From Glaciihabitans sp. dw_435 (GTDB taxonomy: Bacteria; Actinomycetota; Actinomycetes; Actinomycetales; Microbacteriaceae), in contig NZ_JAAVUZ010000002.1 in NCBI RefSeq assembly GCF_018449675.1, positions 62,001 to 126,000 of the forward strand: 64,000 nt of DNA. The letters are read 5' to 3'. The notes under the pieces were generated by a model, which saw only the letters and a list, made by a program, of their open reading frames with translations, did no database searches and had not been told where the DNA came from. This document shows, in pieces, positions 1 through 10,807 of this stretch. How positions within the stretch are numbered: position 1 is the stretch's first letter; every line of letters begins with the position of its first letter. Both the position numbers and the translations under genes were made by a program.

Positions 1-1251
1 CGCGACCTCATCGAGAAGAACCCCGACAACTTCCGCATCTTCGGACCCGACGAGACAGCCTCCAACCGCCTCGATGACGTGTACGAGGTCACCGACAAGG
101 CGTGGCAGGGCGAGGTGCTGCCGACCGACGAGCACCTGGCCCACACCGGCCGCGTGATCGAGATCCTCAGCGAGAACCTCACCCAGGGACTGCTCGAGGG
201 ATACCTCCTCACCGGGCGTCACGGGGTCTTCACCTCCTACGAGGCGTTCATCCACGTGGTGGACTCGATGTTCAACCAGTACGCCAAGTGGCTGGAATCG
301 AGCGAGAAGGTGGAATGGCGCCGCCCCGTGGCATCCTTCACCTACCTCCTCTCGTCGCACGTCTGGCGCCAGGACCACAACGGCTTCTCGCACCAGGACC
401 CCGGCTTCCTCGACCACGTCGTCAACAAGCAGGCCTCGATCGTGCGGGTCTACCTGCCCGCCGACGCGAACCAGCTGCTGGTCACGGCCGAGCACTGCCT
501 GGCATCCCGCAACTACGTCAACGTGATCGTCGCCGGCAAGCAGCCGACCGCGAGCCTGCTGAGCCTCGATGAGGCCCGCGCGCACGGTGCGCGCGGACTC
601 GGCATCTGGGATTGGGCCGGCACCGAGGTCGAGGGCGAAGAGCCCGACGTCGTCGTTGCCTGCGCCGGGGACGTGCCGACGGTCGAAGCGATGGCCGCCG
701 TGCAGATCCTCAAGAAGGAGATCCCGCAGCTGCGCGTGCGCTTCATCAACGTCGTCGACCTCATGCGCCTGCAGACCAGCACCGAGCACCCGCACGGGCT
801 CACCGACGACGAGTTCGACGCGCTGTTCACCCGCACCAAGCCCGTGATCTTCGCGTTCCACGGCTACCCGTCGCTGGTGCACCAGCTCACGTACCGTCGC
901 CACAACCACGCCAACATTCACGTGCGCGGCTACAAGGAGCGCGGCACCACAACGACTCCGTTCGACATGCTGATGCTCAACGATCTCGACCGGTTCCGTC
1001 TGGTCATGGACGTCATCCGCCGCGTGCCGGCCCTCGAGGTCAACTACGCACCGCTCTCGCAGCGGATGGACGACGAGCGCATCGCCCACCGCGCGTACAC
1101 GCGGGCGCACGGCGAGGATAGTGCGGACGTTGCCGGCGTTCTCGGTCTCCCGTTCGAGGGTGCCGACGTGCGTGTCGACTCCACGGGCGATGACAACGCG
1201 GCCGGTGCGACCCAGTCCGCCGACGGCGATCCCGCCACGAAGGGCAAGTAA
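1..1251 (+). CDS. xfp: Phosphoketolase, C-terminal part (cut by window start)
   Basis: The frame is open from base 1, so the gene begins outside the window; 416 residues are visible. Phosphoketolases are thiamine-diphosphate enzymes that cleave xylulose-5-phosphate (often also fructose-6-phosphate) with phosphate to acetyl phosphate and an aldose phosphate. Family-typical stretches are FRIFGPDE at the start, [21 protein letters not shown], the [17 protein letters not shown] block, and the C-terminal [20 protein letters not shown]. The last 40 or so residues are a low-complexity Asp/Ala-rich tail beyond the usual C-terminus. A DUF3892 gene starts 2 bases downstream, so the two are probably co-transcribed. 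Substrate preference cannot be decided from this fragment. Confidence 0.95.
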   Translation, partial: RDLIEKNPDNFRIFGPDETASNRLDDVYEVTDKAWQGEVLPTDEHLAHTGRVIEILSENLTQGLLEGYLLTGRHGVFTSYEAFIHVVDSMFNQYAKWLESSEKVEWRRPVASFTYLLSSHVWRQDHNGFSHQDPGFLDHVVNKQASIVRVYLPADANQLLVTAEHCLASRNYVNVIVAGKQPTASLLSLDEARAHGARGLGIWDWAGTEVEGEEPDVVVACAGDVPTVEAMAAVQILKKEIPQLRVRFINVVDLMRLQTSTEHPHGLTDDEFDALFTRTKPVIFAFHGYPSLVHQLTYRRHNHANIHVRGYKERGTTTTPFDMLMLNDLDRFRLVMDVIRRVPALEVNYAPLSQRMDDERIAHRAYTRAHGEDSADVAGVLGLPFEGADVRVDSTGDDNAAGATQSADGDPATKGK

Positions 1252-1253
1252 CA

Positions 1254-1520
1254 GTGCGCGACGAACGACACGTCACGGCGGTTCAGACGAACGCGCAGGG
1301 GTACATCACCCACGTGATGAACGACGCCGAGAGCTGGTCGCCGCGGTCCGCCGTGGACGCCATCCTCGACATCGAGCTTGGCCAGTGCACCTACTACGTG
1401 AACGGTCCCGAAGGACGGACGCAGGTCGTGGATGCCCACGAGCCCCACGGCCTGTACCTGCGTGCCGACAGCGACTCGACCGATCACAACAACCTGCTGG
1501 ATCTGCCCCAGGCAAGCTAG
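1254..1520 (+). CDS. DUF3892 small protein
   Basis: An 88-residue protein starting at GTG two bases after the phosphoketolase stop. It matches the layout of the DUF3892 family as I know it: an ITHV segment after a short N-terminal beta strand, a central acidic helix with AILDIELGQCTYYV, and a C-terminal LRADSDSTDHNNLLDLP block. Members are small soluble proteins of unknown role. The tight spacing suggests translational coupling to the phosphoketolase gene. No signal peptide or membrane segment is seen. Confidence 0.75.
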   Translation: MRDERHVTAVQTNAQGYITHVMNDAESWSPRSAVDAILDIELGQCTYYVNGPEGRTQVVDAHEPHGLYLRADSDSTDHNNLLDLPQAS

Positions 1521-1542
1521 CCCGGGCACCCTGAACCCGGGC
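1520..1542. terminator. Hairpin between convergent genes
   Basis: GCCCGGG and CCCGGGC form a 7-bp stem around a 9-base loop between the DUF3892 stop and the end of the response regulator. It has no T-run, so it is a weak candidate that could serve both strands. Confidence 0.4.
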
Positions 1543-1550
1543 CGGGAGGA

Positions 1551-2237
1551 TCACCTCGGGTGGTTCTCCCAGCTGCGGGACAGGTCCGTCGGGGCGTTCG
1601 CCGCTCTTGTCGACAGTTGCAGGGCGACGGCCTGGGTCCTGCGCTGCAGCCCGAGCTTGCCCAGCATTGTCGACACGTAGTTCTTCACGGTCTTTTCGGC
1701 GAGCGACAGCTTCTCGCCAATCTGGCGGTTGGTCAGGCCGTCCGCAATGTAGGCGAGCACCTCGCGCTCGCGAATGCTCAGCCCCGCGAGCAGCGGGTCA
1801 CCATCGCCCTCACTCTGCAGGCGCTTCGTTACCCGTGCCACCAGCGCGGGATCCAGCAGCGACTGCCCCGAGGCGACCCGGCGGACGCTGTCGATGAGAC
1901 CGCTGCCGCGCACGTCTTTGAGCACATAACCGGATGCCCCGGCGAGAACCGCCGCGTACATGGCGGCGTCATCGTCGTACGACGTCAGCATGAGGCACCG
2001 CACATCCGGCGCCGACAGGCGGACACTGCGGCACACGTCCACGCCGCTGCCGTCGGGCAGACGCACGTCGAGCAGCGCCACATCGGGCTTCGTCGCCGCG
2101 ATACGGGATCGTGCCTGCGCGACGGTCCCCGCCTCGCCCACGATGACGATGTCGGGCTGCGACTGCAGCAGGTCGGCGACACCGCGGCGCACCACCTCGT
2201 GATCGTCGACGAGGAACACCCGGATGGGTTCGGTCAT
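1551..2237 (-). CDS. DevR/NarL-type response regulator
   Basis: A 228-residue two-component regulator. The receiver domain (about residues 5-120) has the acidic pair D11/D12, the phospho-acceptor D57 in LLDVRLPDGSG, and the K of YVLKD. A LuxR-type HTH (about 150-212) carries LSIREREVLAYIADGLTNRQIG and AEKTVKNYVSTMLGKLG. Both halves closely resemble the mycobacterial dormancy regulator DevR/DosR, notably VFLVDDHEVVRRG, LTSY and AGASGYV.KD. It overlaps the upstream histidine kinase gene by 4 bases (ATGA), so the pair is one transcription unit. A hypoxia or redox role is inferred only from this resemblance. Confidence 0.93.
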   Translation of the reverse strand: MTEPIRVFLVDDHEVVRRGVADLLQSQPDIVIVGEAGTVAQARSRIAATKPDVALLDVRLPDGSGVDVCRSVRLSAPDVRCLMLTSYDDDAAMYAAVLAGASGYVLKDVRGSGLIDSVRRVASGQSLLDPALVARVTKRLQSEGDGDPLLAGLSIREREVLAYIADGLTNRQIGEKLSLAEKTVKNYVSTMLGKLGLQRRTQAVALQLSTRAANAPTDLSRSWENHPR

Positions 2238-3832
2238 GCTGCGTCTCCCGTGTTGTCACGTGCGGTGCTGTCGTCTGCGGTGCTGGTGTCAGTGGTGATG
2301 TCCGCGGGCGCGCTGCCGGTCATGGGCGCCGACCATACGGCGCGGGTCTGGCCGGGACGGGAGTCGAAGGTGAACTCTCCCCCGCGCCGCGTTGCCCGTG
2401 CGGCGAGATTGCCGAGGCCGTTGCCGGTGGGACGGTCGGCGGGAATCCCTACCCCGTCATCCTCGACGGACAGGGTCACGCGACCGTCACTCACCGACAG
2501 CGCGACCGAGGTCTGATCGGCGGCGGCGTGCTTCGACACGTTGGTCAGGGTCTCCCGCACCACCGCGACAACGTCATCGGCGAGGCTCCCGGTGACGGAC
2601 ATGTCGATGGGGCCGGCAAACGAGATGTGCGGCGTCTGCGCGAGCCCCGGCGCGAGGTCCCGCACGACGTCGATGACACGGTTGCGCAGGGCGGGTTCGC
2701 TCTCGGTTCGCGAACTCGACAGCGCGAAGATCGCCGTACGGATCTGGGTGATCGCGGCGTCGATATTGTCGATGGATGCCTCGACCCGGTCGGCCGCGCG
2801 GCCCGGGCCGAGCGTGCCCGCAACACTCTGCAGCTGCAACCCCGTCGCATACAGGCCCTGGATGACATGATCGTGCAGGTCTTCCGCGATGCGGCCGCGG
2901 TCCTCGAGGATCATCAGCCGCTGCGCCTCTGCCCGGGACGCACGCAGCTCCTTGGCCACGCTGCCGCGGGCGGCGAAGTCCACCGCCATGTCGAGGTCGG
3001 CGTCGGTGAACCGCTCCGCGCCGACGGCACGGGTGACCACCAGCACTCCGCGTTCGCCGGTGGCGAGACGCAACGGCACGATCATGGTGGGGGCGCGGTG
3101 ATCGTCCTCGGTCTCGTTGTACGGGGCGCGGGCGTGTCCGGGTGCACTCGGCTGTGGGGTGACGCGCGCCGTGTCATCCGCCCGCACAATGAATCGCACC
3201 GACTCGGCACCCGCAAGCTCGCCCACCCGGGCAGCGATGATCGATACCGGGTCGATGTCGTCGTCGGAGAGGATCGTCGCGGTGATCTCGGCGGAGGCGT
3301 CAGCCCAGGCCTGGCGGCGGCGGGTCTCCGCGTAGTTGCGCGCGTTATTGATCGCGAAGCCGGCGGACGCTGCCAGTGTGGTGACGAGTTCCTCGTCCTC
3401 GGCGGAGAAGTGGCCGTCGTGCTGGTTCGTGAGGTACAGGTTGCCGAAGATCTCGTCACGCACGCGCACGGGGACGCCGAGAAAGCTCTCCATGGGCGGG
3501 TGGTTGGCGGGAAAGCCGACCGAGCGGGACTCCCGGGCGAGGTGGTCGACGCGGATCGGGTGCGGGTCTTCGATGAGGGCGCCGAGCAGGCCGTGGCCCT
3601 CGGGAAGGTGACCGAGCCGCGCGATATCACCGTCGGACATGCCGACGTGAATGAACTGTTCGAGGTGACCGTCGGGGGCGATGACTCCCAGCGCACCGTA
3701 GCGCGCGCCGACGAGTTCGACCGCGGCCTCGACGATGCGCTGCAGCACGATTCCGAGGTCGAGTTCCTGGCTGACAGTCTGCGTCACTTTCAGGAGGGTG
3801 CGCAGCCGCGTCTCGTGCTCATCGCCCGTCAC
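2234..3832 (-). CDS. GAF-domain sensor histidine kinase, DevS/DosT-like
   Basis: About 532 residues with two GAF domains (about 10-165 and 180-295), then a HisKA_3 dimerisation domain with phospho-acceptor His near residue 320 ([19 protein letters not shown]) and an HATPase_c domain ([21 protein letters not shown]). No membrane segment is present, so it should be cytosolic. The first GAF carries [27 protein letters not shown], which resembles the heme-binding GAF-A of mycobacterial DosS/DosT. I chose GTG at 3832 because GGAGG lies 5 bases upstream; a TTG at 3856 would add 8 residues. It is the partner of the response regulator that it overlaps by 4 bases. Confidence 0.93.
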   Translation of the reverse strand: [532 protein letters not shown]

Positions 3833-3874
3833 ATCCACCTCCGTGCCTCGGCGCAAGCGTACGCGGATATGAGG

Positions 3875-4588
3875 TCACCTCGAAACGCGCGGCAACCCCA
3901 GCACCCCGACGCAGACGACGGCGACCCACCCGAGGATGCCGGCGAGGGCCAGCCGCTCCGCCAGACCCGCGACCTGCGAGAGCGAGGCAGGCTGCGAGGT
4001 CTGCACGATCCAGAGCAGGCCGATGAACCCCACGATGACGCAGACGATGGCGGCCGTAAACGTGCGCGGCCGGCGGCCGTCGCCCCGGCGGATGCCCAGC
4101 GGCGACCCGCCCATCCAGACCGTGAGCACGGCGAAGCCGGAGAGCGCCGCAATGAATCCGATGGTCGCGAGGACGATGTGGATGTCTCCGACCGCCGAGG
4201 TCGCCACGAGCATCGACATTTCCCCGGGACCGCCCGGGCGCACGACGTCTGTCGGGAACCCCGCAAGAACAGCAGAACTCACCCCTCCGATCGCGGTGAG
4301 CGTGAGACCAATGGTGCGGGTGAGCCGGGGCGGCCCCACCCGGGACAGGGCGATCACCAGGCACACGGTCAGCACGCCGCGCAGCAAAAAGTTGAGATCC
4401 ATGACCCAGCCGTACGGACCCACCGCGAGGTTGCTCTCCGCCTCGGAGATCGGGCTGTAGTAGGGCGGCAGGCCCTGCAGCACCACGTCGACGAGGATGT
4501 AGATCGCCACTCCGATGAGGGTCGCCGTGGCCAGGCGGCGCCGGAGCCGGTCGGGATCGCTGGCGGGCGAGGCGGGGCGCAGGGTCAT
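3875..4588 (-). CDS. DUF998-type membrane protein
   Basis: A 237-residue protein with about six hydrophobic segments (for example TLIGVAIYILVDVVLQGL and IVCVIVGFIGLLWIV). PYYSPISEAESNLAVGPYGWVMD after the first segment and LAGFPTD in the middle are typical of DUF998 proteins, which are small six-helix integral membrane proteins of unknown function. The start is the ATG at 4588, which has GAGG 8 bases upstream; the open frame extends further but without family similarity. It stands alone between the sensor kinase and ilvC. Confidence 0.75.
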   Translation of the reverse strand: MTLRPASPASDPDRLRRRLATATLIGVAIYILVDVVLQGLPPYYSPISEAESNLAVGPYGWVMDLNFLLRGVLTVCLVIALSRVGPPRLTRTIGLTLTAIGGVSSAVLAGFPTDVVRPGGPGEMSMLVATSAVGDIHIVLATIGFIAALSGFAVLTVWMGGSPLGIRRGDGRRPRTFTAAIVCVIVGFIGLLWIVQTSQPASLSQVAGLAERLALAGILGWVAVVCVGVLGLPRVSR

Positions 4589-4693
4589 CCGCCCAGCCTC
4601 GCACAGCCAGCGTGGAGGGCTTAAATCGTCAGAAGGTGACTGGAGATATGTGCCTGCGCGCCAGCGACCGGACAGCCCCCGAGAACGCGAAAA

Positions 4694-4722
4694 GGAGGGC
4701 CGGCCTTGTGGGCCGACCCTCC
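4694..4722 (-). terminator. Rho-independent terminator of the ilv genes
   Basis: GGAGGGCCGGCC pairs with GGCCGACCCTCC (one mismatch) around a 5-base loop. On the minus strand it is followed by TTTT. It lies 20 bases beyond the ilvC stop. Confidence 0.8.
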
Positions 4723-4742
4723 CGGATCGTGGAGGCGACTGA

Positions 4743-6327
<1,585 letters not shown>

Positions 6328-6331
6328 GGGG

Positions 6332-8161
6332 TTACTCCTCTTCCCACTCGGGGGCGTGTTCCTTGGCGTACTGCACGGCGGAGTTGCTGACGCCCTGCGG
6401 CACCATCGGCCACACCATGGCGTCACGGCTCACGATGAAGTCGATAACGACGGGGCGGTCGTTGGTGTCGAGAGCCAGCTGGATGGCAGCGTCGATATCC
6501 TCGGCGCGGGTCACCCGGATACCGAGGGCACCGTAGGCGTCGGCCATCTTGACGAAGTCCGGCACCATTCGCGTGACCTCGTCACCGCTGATGTGGCCGG
6601 TGTTGAGGTCGGTGAAGGAATGACGTCCGTCGTAGAACAGCGACTGCCACTGGCGCACCATACCGAGCGACGAGTTGTTGATGATCGCGACCTTGATCGG
6701 GATGTTGTTGATGGTGCAGGTGGCCAACTCCTGGTTGGTCATCTGGAAGCATCCGTCACCGTCGATCGCCCAGACCACGCGGTCGGGGTTGGCGACCTTT
6801 GCACCCATTGCTGCCGGTACGCCGTATCCCATGGTTCCGGCGCCGCCCGAGTTCAGCCACGAGTTCGGACGCTCGTACTTGATGAACTGCGCTGCCCACA
6901 TCTGGTGCTGGCCGACACCGGCGGCGTACACGCCCTCCGGCCCGGTCATCTGCCCAATGCGCTCGATGACCATCTGCGGCGACAACAGTCCGTCGTCGGG
7001 CAGGTCGTAGCCGAGCGGGTACTGCTCGCGCAGCCCATTCAGACGTGTCCACCACTCGGCGAGGTCGGGCGTTGCTGTCTTGATCGCCTCGGTGTACGCG
7101 ACGATCAGGTCCGCGATGACGTCCTTCGCGTCGCCGACGATCGGCACATCGGCGAAACGGATCTTGGAGATCTCGGCCGGGTCGATGTCGACGTGGACCA
7201 CCTTGGCGCCGGGCGCGAAGTCACTCGCCTTGCCCGTCACGCGGTCGTCGAAGCGAGCACCCAGCGAGATGAGCAGGTCGCTCTCCTGGAGGGCGAGCAC
7301 CGCCGGCACAGTGCCGTGCATTCCGGGCATGCCCAGGTGCTGGTCGTGCGAGTCCGGGAACGCACCGCGCGCCATGAGCGTGGTCACCACCGGGGCACCC
7401 GTGAGCTCGGCGAGGGCAAGCAGGACCTCGGATGCCTGGGCGCGGATGACCCCGCCGCCGACGTACAGCACGGGACGCTTGGCCTCGGCGAGCAGCTGGG
7501 CCGCTGCCTGGATCTGCTTTCCGTGAGCCTTGGTCACCGGGCGGTAGCCGGGCAGGTCGATCTTGGGCGGCCAGATGAACGGCGCGGAGTTCTGTTGCGC
7601 GTCCTTGGTGATGTCCACGAGCACCGGGCCGGGACGGCCCGTCGTGGCGATCTGGTAGGCGGCCGCGAGCGTCGCGGGCACATCTTCCGGACGCGTGACG
7701 AGGAACGAGTGCTTGGTGATCGGCATCGTGATTCCCACGATGTCGACCTCCTGGAACGCATCGGTACCCATGAACGTCGAGAACACCTGGCCGGTGATGG
7801 CCAGCAGCGGCACCGAGTCCATGTGGGCGTCCGCGATCGCCGTCACGAGGTTGGTCGCGCCGGGACCCGACGTCGCGATGGCGACGCCGACACGGTTGGA
7901 CGAGGACGCGTAGCCCTCTGCCGCGTGGCCCGCGCCCTGCTCGTGACGGACAAGGATGTGACGAATGGCCGTCGAGACCATCAATTCGTCGTAGAAGGGG
8001 ATGATGGCGCCACCGGGCAGCCCGAACACATCGGTGATTCCGAGGTGCTCGAGAGTCCGGAGGATGGCGCCAGAACCGGTGAGAATCTCCGGCTCGTGCG
8101 TCACTGGAGCCTTGGGCAGGCGTGCCGATGCGGTAGGCACGGGAACGTGTTCCGTGGTCAT
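6332..8161 (-). CDS. ilvB: Acetolactate synthase large (catalytic) subunit
   Basis: A 609-residue ThDP- and FAD-dependent synthase that joins two pyruvates, or pyruvate and 2-oxobutyrate, in the first common step of branched-chain amino acid synthesis. It has the three domains of the family: an N-terminal pyrimidine-binding domain with catalytic Glu74 ([15 protein letters not shown]), a central FAD-associated domain, and a C-terminal ThDP domain with the GDG-NN motif ([18 protein letters not shown]). The first 25 or so residues are a variable, proline-rich extension. It starts 41 bases after ilvD and is followed by ilvN with a 4-base gap. Confidence 0.97.
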   Translation of the reverse strand: MTTEHVPVPTASARLPKAPVTHEPEILTGSGAILRTLEHLGITDVFGLPGGAIIPFYDELMVSTAIRHILVRHEQGAGHAAEGYASSSNRVGVAIATSGPGATNLVTAIADAHMDSVPLLAITGQVFSTFMGTDAFQEVDIVGITMPITKHSFLVTRPEDVPATLAAAYQIATTGRPGPVLVDITKDAQQNSAPFIWPPKIDLPGYRPVTKAHGKQIQAAAQLLAEAKRPVLYVGGGVIRAQASEVLLALAELTGAPVVTTLMARGAFPDSHDQHLGMPGMHGTVPAVLALQESDLLISLGARFDDRVTGKASDFAPGAKVVHVDIDPAEISKIRFADVPIVGDAKDVIADLIVAYTEAIKTATPDLAEWWTRLNGLREQYPLGYDLPDDGLLSPQMVIERIGQMTGPEGVYAAGVGQHQMWAAQFIKYERPNSWLNSGGAGTMGYGVPAAMGAKVANPDRVVWAIDGDGCFQMTNQELATCTINNIPIKVAIINNSSLGMVRQWQSLFYDGRHSFTDLNTGHISGDEVTRMVPDFVKMADAYGALGIRVTRAEDIDAAIQLALDTNDRPVVIDFIVSRDAMVWPMVPQGVSNSAVQYAKEHAPEWEEE

Positions 8162-8202
8162 GGGGAAATCAGTTCTTTCTGATGGATGTCTCGAGCACGA
8201 AG

Positions 8203-9912
8203 CTATCCGGTGACTGCGCCCTCGGCGGCCGAGTGCACAAGCTTGGAGTACTTCGCGAGGACGCCACGGGTGTAGCGAGGAGGAAGGGGAGCCCAGCCAA
8301 TTCGGCGAGCTTCCAGCTCTGCTGGATCGACCAGTAGGTCAAGCGAGCGAGCTGCGATATCGACCCGTATGAGATCACCATCGCGCACGAAGGCAATCGG
8401 ACCTGCGTCGACTGCTTCGGGAGCTATGTGGCCGATGCAGAGGCCGGTTGTGCCGCCTGAGAATCGTCCGTCCGTCAACAGTAGTACATCTTTACCGAGG
8501 CCTGCGCCCTTGATGGCGGCCGTAATGGCCAGCATCTCGCGCATGCCGGGTCCGCCCTTGGGACCCTCGTAGCGAATGACCACCACCTCACCGGCGTTGA
8601 TCGATCCCTCGGTGAGTGCATCCAGTGCTTCGCGCTCACGCTCGAAGACCCGGGCGGGTCCCTCGAAGATGTCGGCGTCGAATCCGGCGGTCTTGACGAC
8701 GGCGCCCTCGGGAGCCATCGAGCCGCGCAGCACGGTGAGTCCGCCGGTCGCGTGGATCGGGTTGTCGAGGGTGCGCAGCACTTTGCCGTCGAGCGCCTCG
8801 ATCTCCATGTCGGCGAGGTTCTCGGCGAGCGTCTTGCCGGTCACGGTGAGCGCGTCTCCGTGCATGAGTCCGGCGTCGAGCAGTGCCTTCATCAGCACGG
8901 GGATTCCGCCGTGACGGTCGACATCGTTCATCACGTACTTGCCGAAGGGCTTGAGGTCCCCGAGGTGGGGAACCGTGTCACCGATGCGGTTGAAGTCATC
9001 AAGCGTCAGCTCGACCTCGGCCTCGTAGGCGATGGCCAGCAGGTGGAGGATCACGTTGGTCGATCCGCCGAGAGCCATGGCGACGGCGATTGCGTTTTCG
9101 AAGGCGTCCTTGGTCAGGATGTCCCGTGCGGTGATGCCAAGACGGAGCAGGTTGACCACTGCCTCGCCCGAGCGGTGCGCGTAGTAGTCACGACGTCGGT
9201 CGGCGGACGCGGGCGACGCGGATCCGGGAAGGCTGAGGCCGAGGGCCTCGGCCACGGCGGCCATTGTGTTCGCGGTGTACATGCCTCCGCAGGCACCCTC
9301 GCCGGGAGCGAATGCGCACTCGATTCGCTTGGCGTCGGCCTCGGACATCCGCCCGGCCTTCACCGCGCCGACAGCCTCGAAGGAGTCAATGATCGTGATG
9401 TCCTTCTCGGTCCCATCGCTGAGCTTGACCCAGCCCGGAGCGATCGAGCCCGCGTAGAGGAACACCGACGACAGGTTGAGGCGGGCGGCAGCCATCAGCA
9501 TGCCGGGGATCGACTTGTCGCAGCCGGCGAGCAGCACGGAGCCGTCGAGGCGCTCTGCCTGCATAACGACCTCGACGGAGTCGGCGATGACCTCACGGCT
9601 GACCAGGGAGAAGTGCATTCCCTCGTGGCCCATCGAGATTCCGTCGGAGACAGAGACGGTGCCGAACTGCAGGGGGTATCCGCCACCGCCGTGGACGCCT
9701 TCTTTGGCGGCCTGCGCGAGACGGGCAAGGGAGAGGTTGCAGGGGGTGATCTCATTCCAGGAGCTCGCAATACCAATCTGCGGCTTGTCCCAGTCAGCAT
9801 CGCCCATACCTACCGCACGAAGCATTCCGCGGGAGGTAAGTGCTTCGATTCCGTCGGTGACGGTGCGAGAGCGTGGCTTGATATCGGGTGTAGGCAGGGA
9901 TGTGTCCGGCAT
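8203..9912 (-). CDS. ilvD: Dihydroxy-acid dehydratase
   Basis: A 569-residue iron-sulfur enzyme that dehydrates the dihydroxy acids made by IlvC to 2-oxo acids. Cluster-ligand regions are visible as [21 protein letters not shown] and [14 protein letters not shown]. The C-terminal swivel domain contains [20 protein letters not shown]. It is the first gene of the ilvD-ilvB-ilvN-ilvC series, with a 41-base gap to ilvB, so it is probably co-transcribed. Upstream, TAGACT lies 7 bases before the ATG, which fits a leaderless transcript. Confidence 0.97.
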   Translation of the reverse strand: MPDTSLPTPDIKPRSRTVTDGIEALTSRGMLRAVGMGDADWDKPQIGIASSWNEITPCNLSLARLAQAAKEGVHGGGGYPLQFGTVSVSDGISMGHEGMHFSLVSREVIADSVEVVMQAERLDGSVLLAGCDKSIPGMLMAAARLNLSSVFLYAGSIAPGWVKLSDGTEKDITIIDSFEAVGAVKAGRMSEADAKRIECAFAPGEGACGGMYTANTMAAVAEALGLSLPGSASPASADRRRDYYAHRSGEAVVNLLRLGITARDILTKDAFENAIAVAMALGGSTNVILHLLAIAYEAEVELTLDDFNRIGDTVPHLGDLKPFGKYVMNDVDRHGGIPVLMKALLDAGLMHGDALTVTGKTLAENLADMEIEALDGKVLRTLDNPIHATGGLTVLRGSMAPEGAVVKTAGFDADIFEGPARVFEREREALDALTEGSINAGEVVVIRYEGPKGGPGMREMLAITAAIKGAGLGKDVLLLTDGRFSGGTTGLCIGHIAPEAVDAGPIAFVRDGDLIRVDIAARSLDLLVDPAELEARRIGWAPLPPRYTRGVLAKYSKLVHSAAEGAVTG

Positions 9913-9919
9913 GTTTCAA

Positions 9920-9925
9920 AGTCTA
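9920..9925 (-). promoter_or_regulatory. -10 element of ilvD, leaderless type
   Basis: TAGACT on the minus strand, 7 bases before the ilvD ATG. Transcription would start at or next to the A of ATG. No Shine-Dalgarno sequence is present. Confidence 0.5.
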
Positions 9926-9970
9926 GGACTTTTGGCTGCGCCGGAATGCCGTGGGCCCGTGCCGGAATGA

Positions 9971-9990
9971 GTGACCCTCACCAGGGACAC
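9971..9990 (-). terminator. Possible terminator hairpin after otsB
   Basis: GTGACCCT and AGGGACAC pair with one mismatch around CACC. The hairpin is nested in a wider GCCGTGGG/CCCACGGC repeat (9948-9955 and 9990-9997). It sits between the otsB stop and the ilvD promoter. There is no T-run. Confidence 0.35.
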
Positions 9991-10006
9991 CCACGGCCGC
10001 GAACGG

Positions 10007-10807
10007 CTACTGCTCGTGCCGGTTGCCGCCACGGTATTCGGCGAGCAGCGCGAGCACCTGCGCCACCTGGAGCGGACCGGGCACACGGTGGTCGGCGATC
10101 GTGTCACCGCTGCCGCTCTTGAGCCCGACGTCGTGCGGCTGGAGGGTGGCGAAGGCGTCCTCGTCGGTGACGTCGTCGCCGGCGTAGAGAACCGCGTCCG
10201 CGTGGGTGTAGCCCCGCAGATGTTCGAGGGCCTCCCCCTTGGTGGTGGAGCGCACCGAGAATTCGAGGACGTTCTTTCCCTCGCGGATCTTGAGGTCGTC
10301 GAGCTCGGCCTGGGCCTCGCTCAGCGCCACGAGGTGCGCGACGCGGGAGTTGTGCTCGGTGGCAAGCCGGGTGTGCAGGGCAAAGCCGGCGGGCTTGGAC
10401 TCGAGCCAGACCTGGTCGAACGAGTCGGCGACCTCGCCGAGCACCTCGTTGAGGACTCCCACGCGCTCGATCTCCGTGGAGTTCAGCGCCATCGAGTCAT
10501 CCGGCGAATCGAGACGAATCTCGATGCCGTGAGATCCGACGAGCAGCGTCTCGTCGGGAAGATCGGTCACTGCCTCGAGGCTGGCGAGGGCACGTCCCGA
10601 GACTAGGGCGACGCGGGTGTTGGGAAGAGCGAGGAGCCCGAGTACAGCCGCGTGGGCCTCGGGAATCGCGCGGGCCTTCTCCGGGTCATCCACTTCCGGC
10701 GCCAGCGTGCCGTCAAAGTCGAGAGCGACGAGGAGTCGCTTCACCCGCGCTAATTCGTTGAGCGCTCCCACGAGTTCGCGGGAGAGCCCCTTTTCACTGA
10801 CACTCAC
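10007..10807 (-). CDS. otsB: Trehalose-6-phosphate phosphatase
   Basis: A 266-residue HAD-superfamily phosphatase that removes phosphate from trehalose-6-phosphate. Motif I is LDFDGTLAP with the nucleophile and acid/base Asp at residues 30 and 32. Motif II lies in ALVSGR, and motif IV is YAGDDVTDEDAF. GSHGIE is typical of OtsB. Length matches the E. coli enzyme. It overlaps otsA by 4 bases, so the two are translated together and make trehalose as compatible solute or stress protectant in the cytoplasm. Confidence 0.96.
   Translation of the reverse strand: MSVSEKGLSRELVGALNELARVKRLLVALDFDGTLAPEVDDPEKARAIPEAHAAVLGLLALPNTRVALVSGRALASLEAVTDLPDETLLVGSHGIEIRLDSPDDSMALNSTEIERVGVLNEVLGEVADSFDQVWLESKPAGFALHTRLATEHNSRVAHLVALSEAQAELDDLKIREGKNVLEFSVRSTTKGEALEHLRGYTHADAVLYAGDDVTDEDAFATLQPHDVGLKSGSGDTIADHRVPGPLQVAQVLALLAEYRGGNRHEQ

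Noticed and set aside
2528-4624. A 698-residue plus-strand open frame across the sensor kinase and DUF998 genes
   Set aside because: It spans two well-supported minus-strand genes and encodes low-complexity charged sequence.
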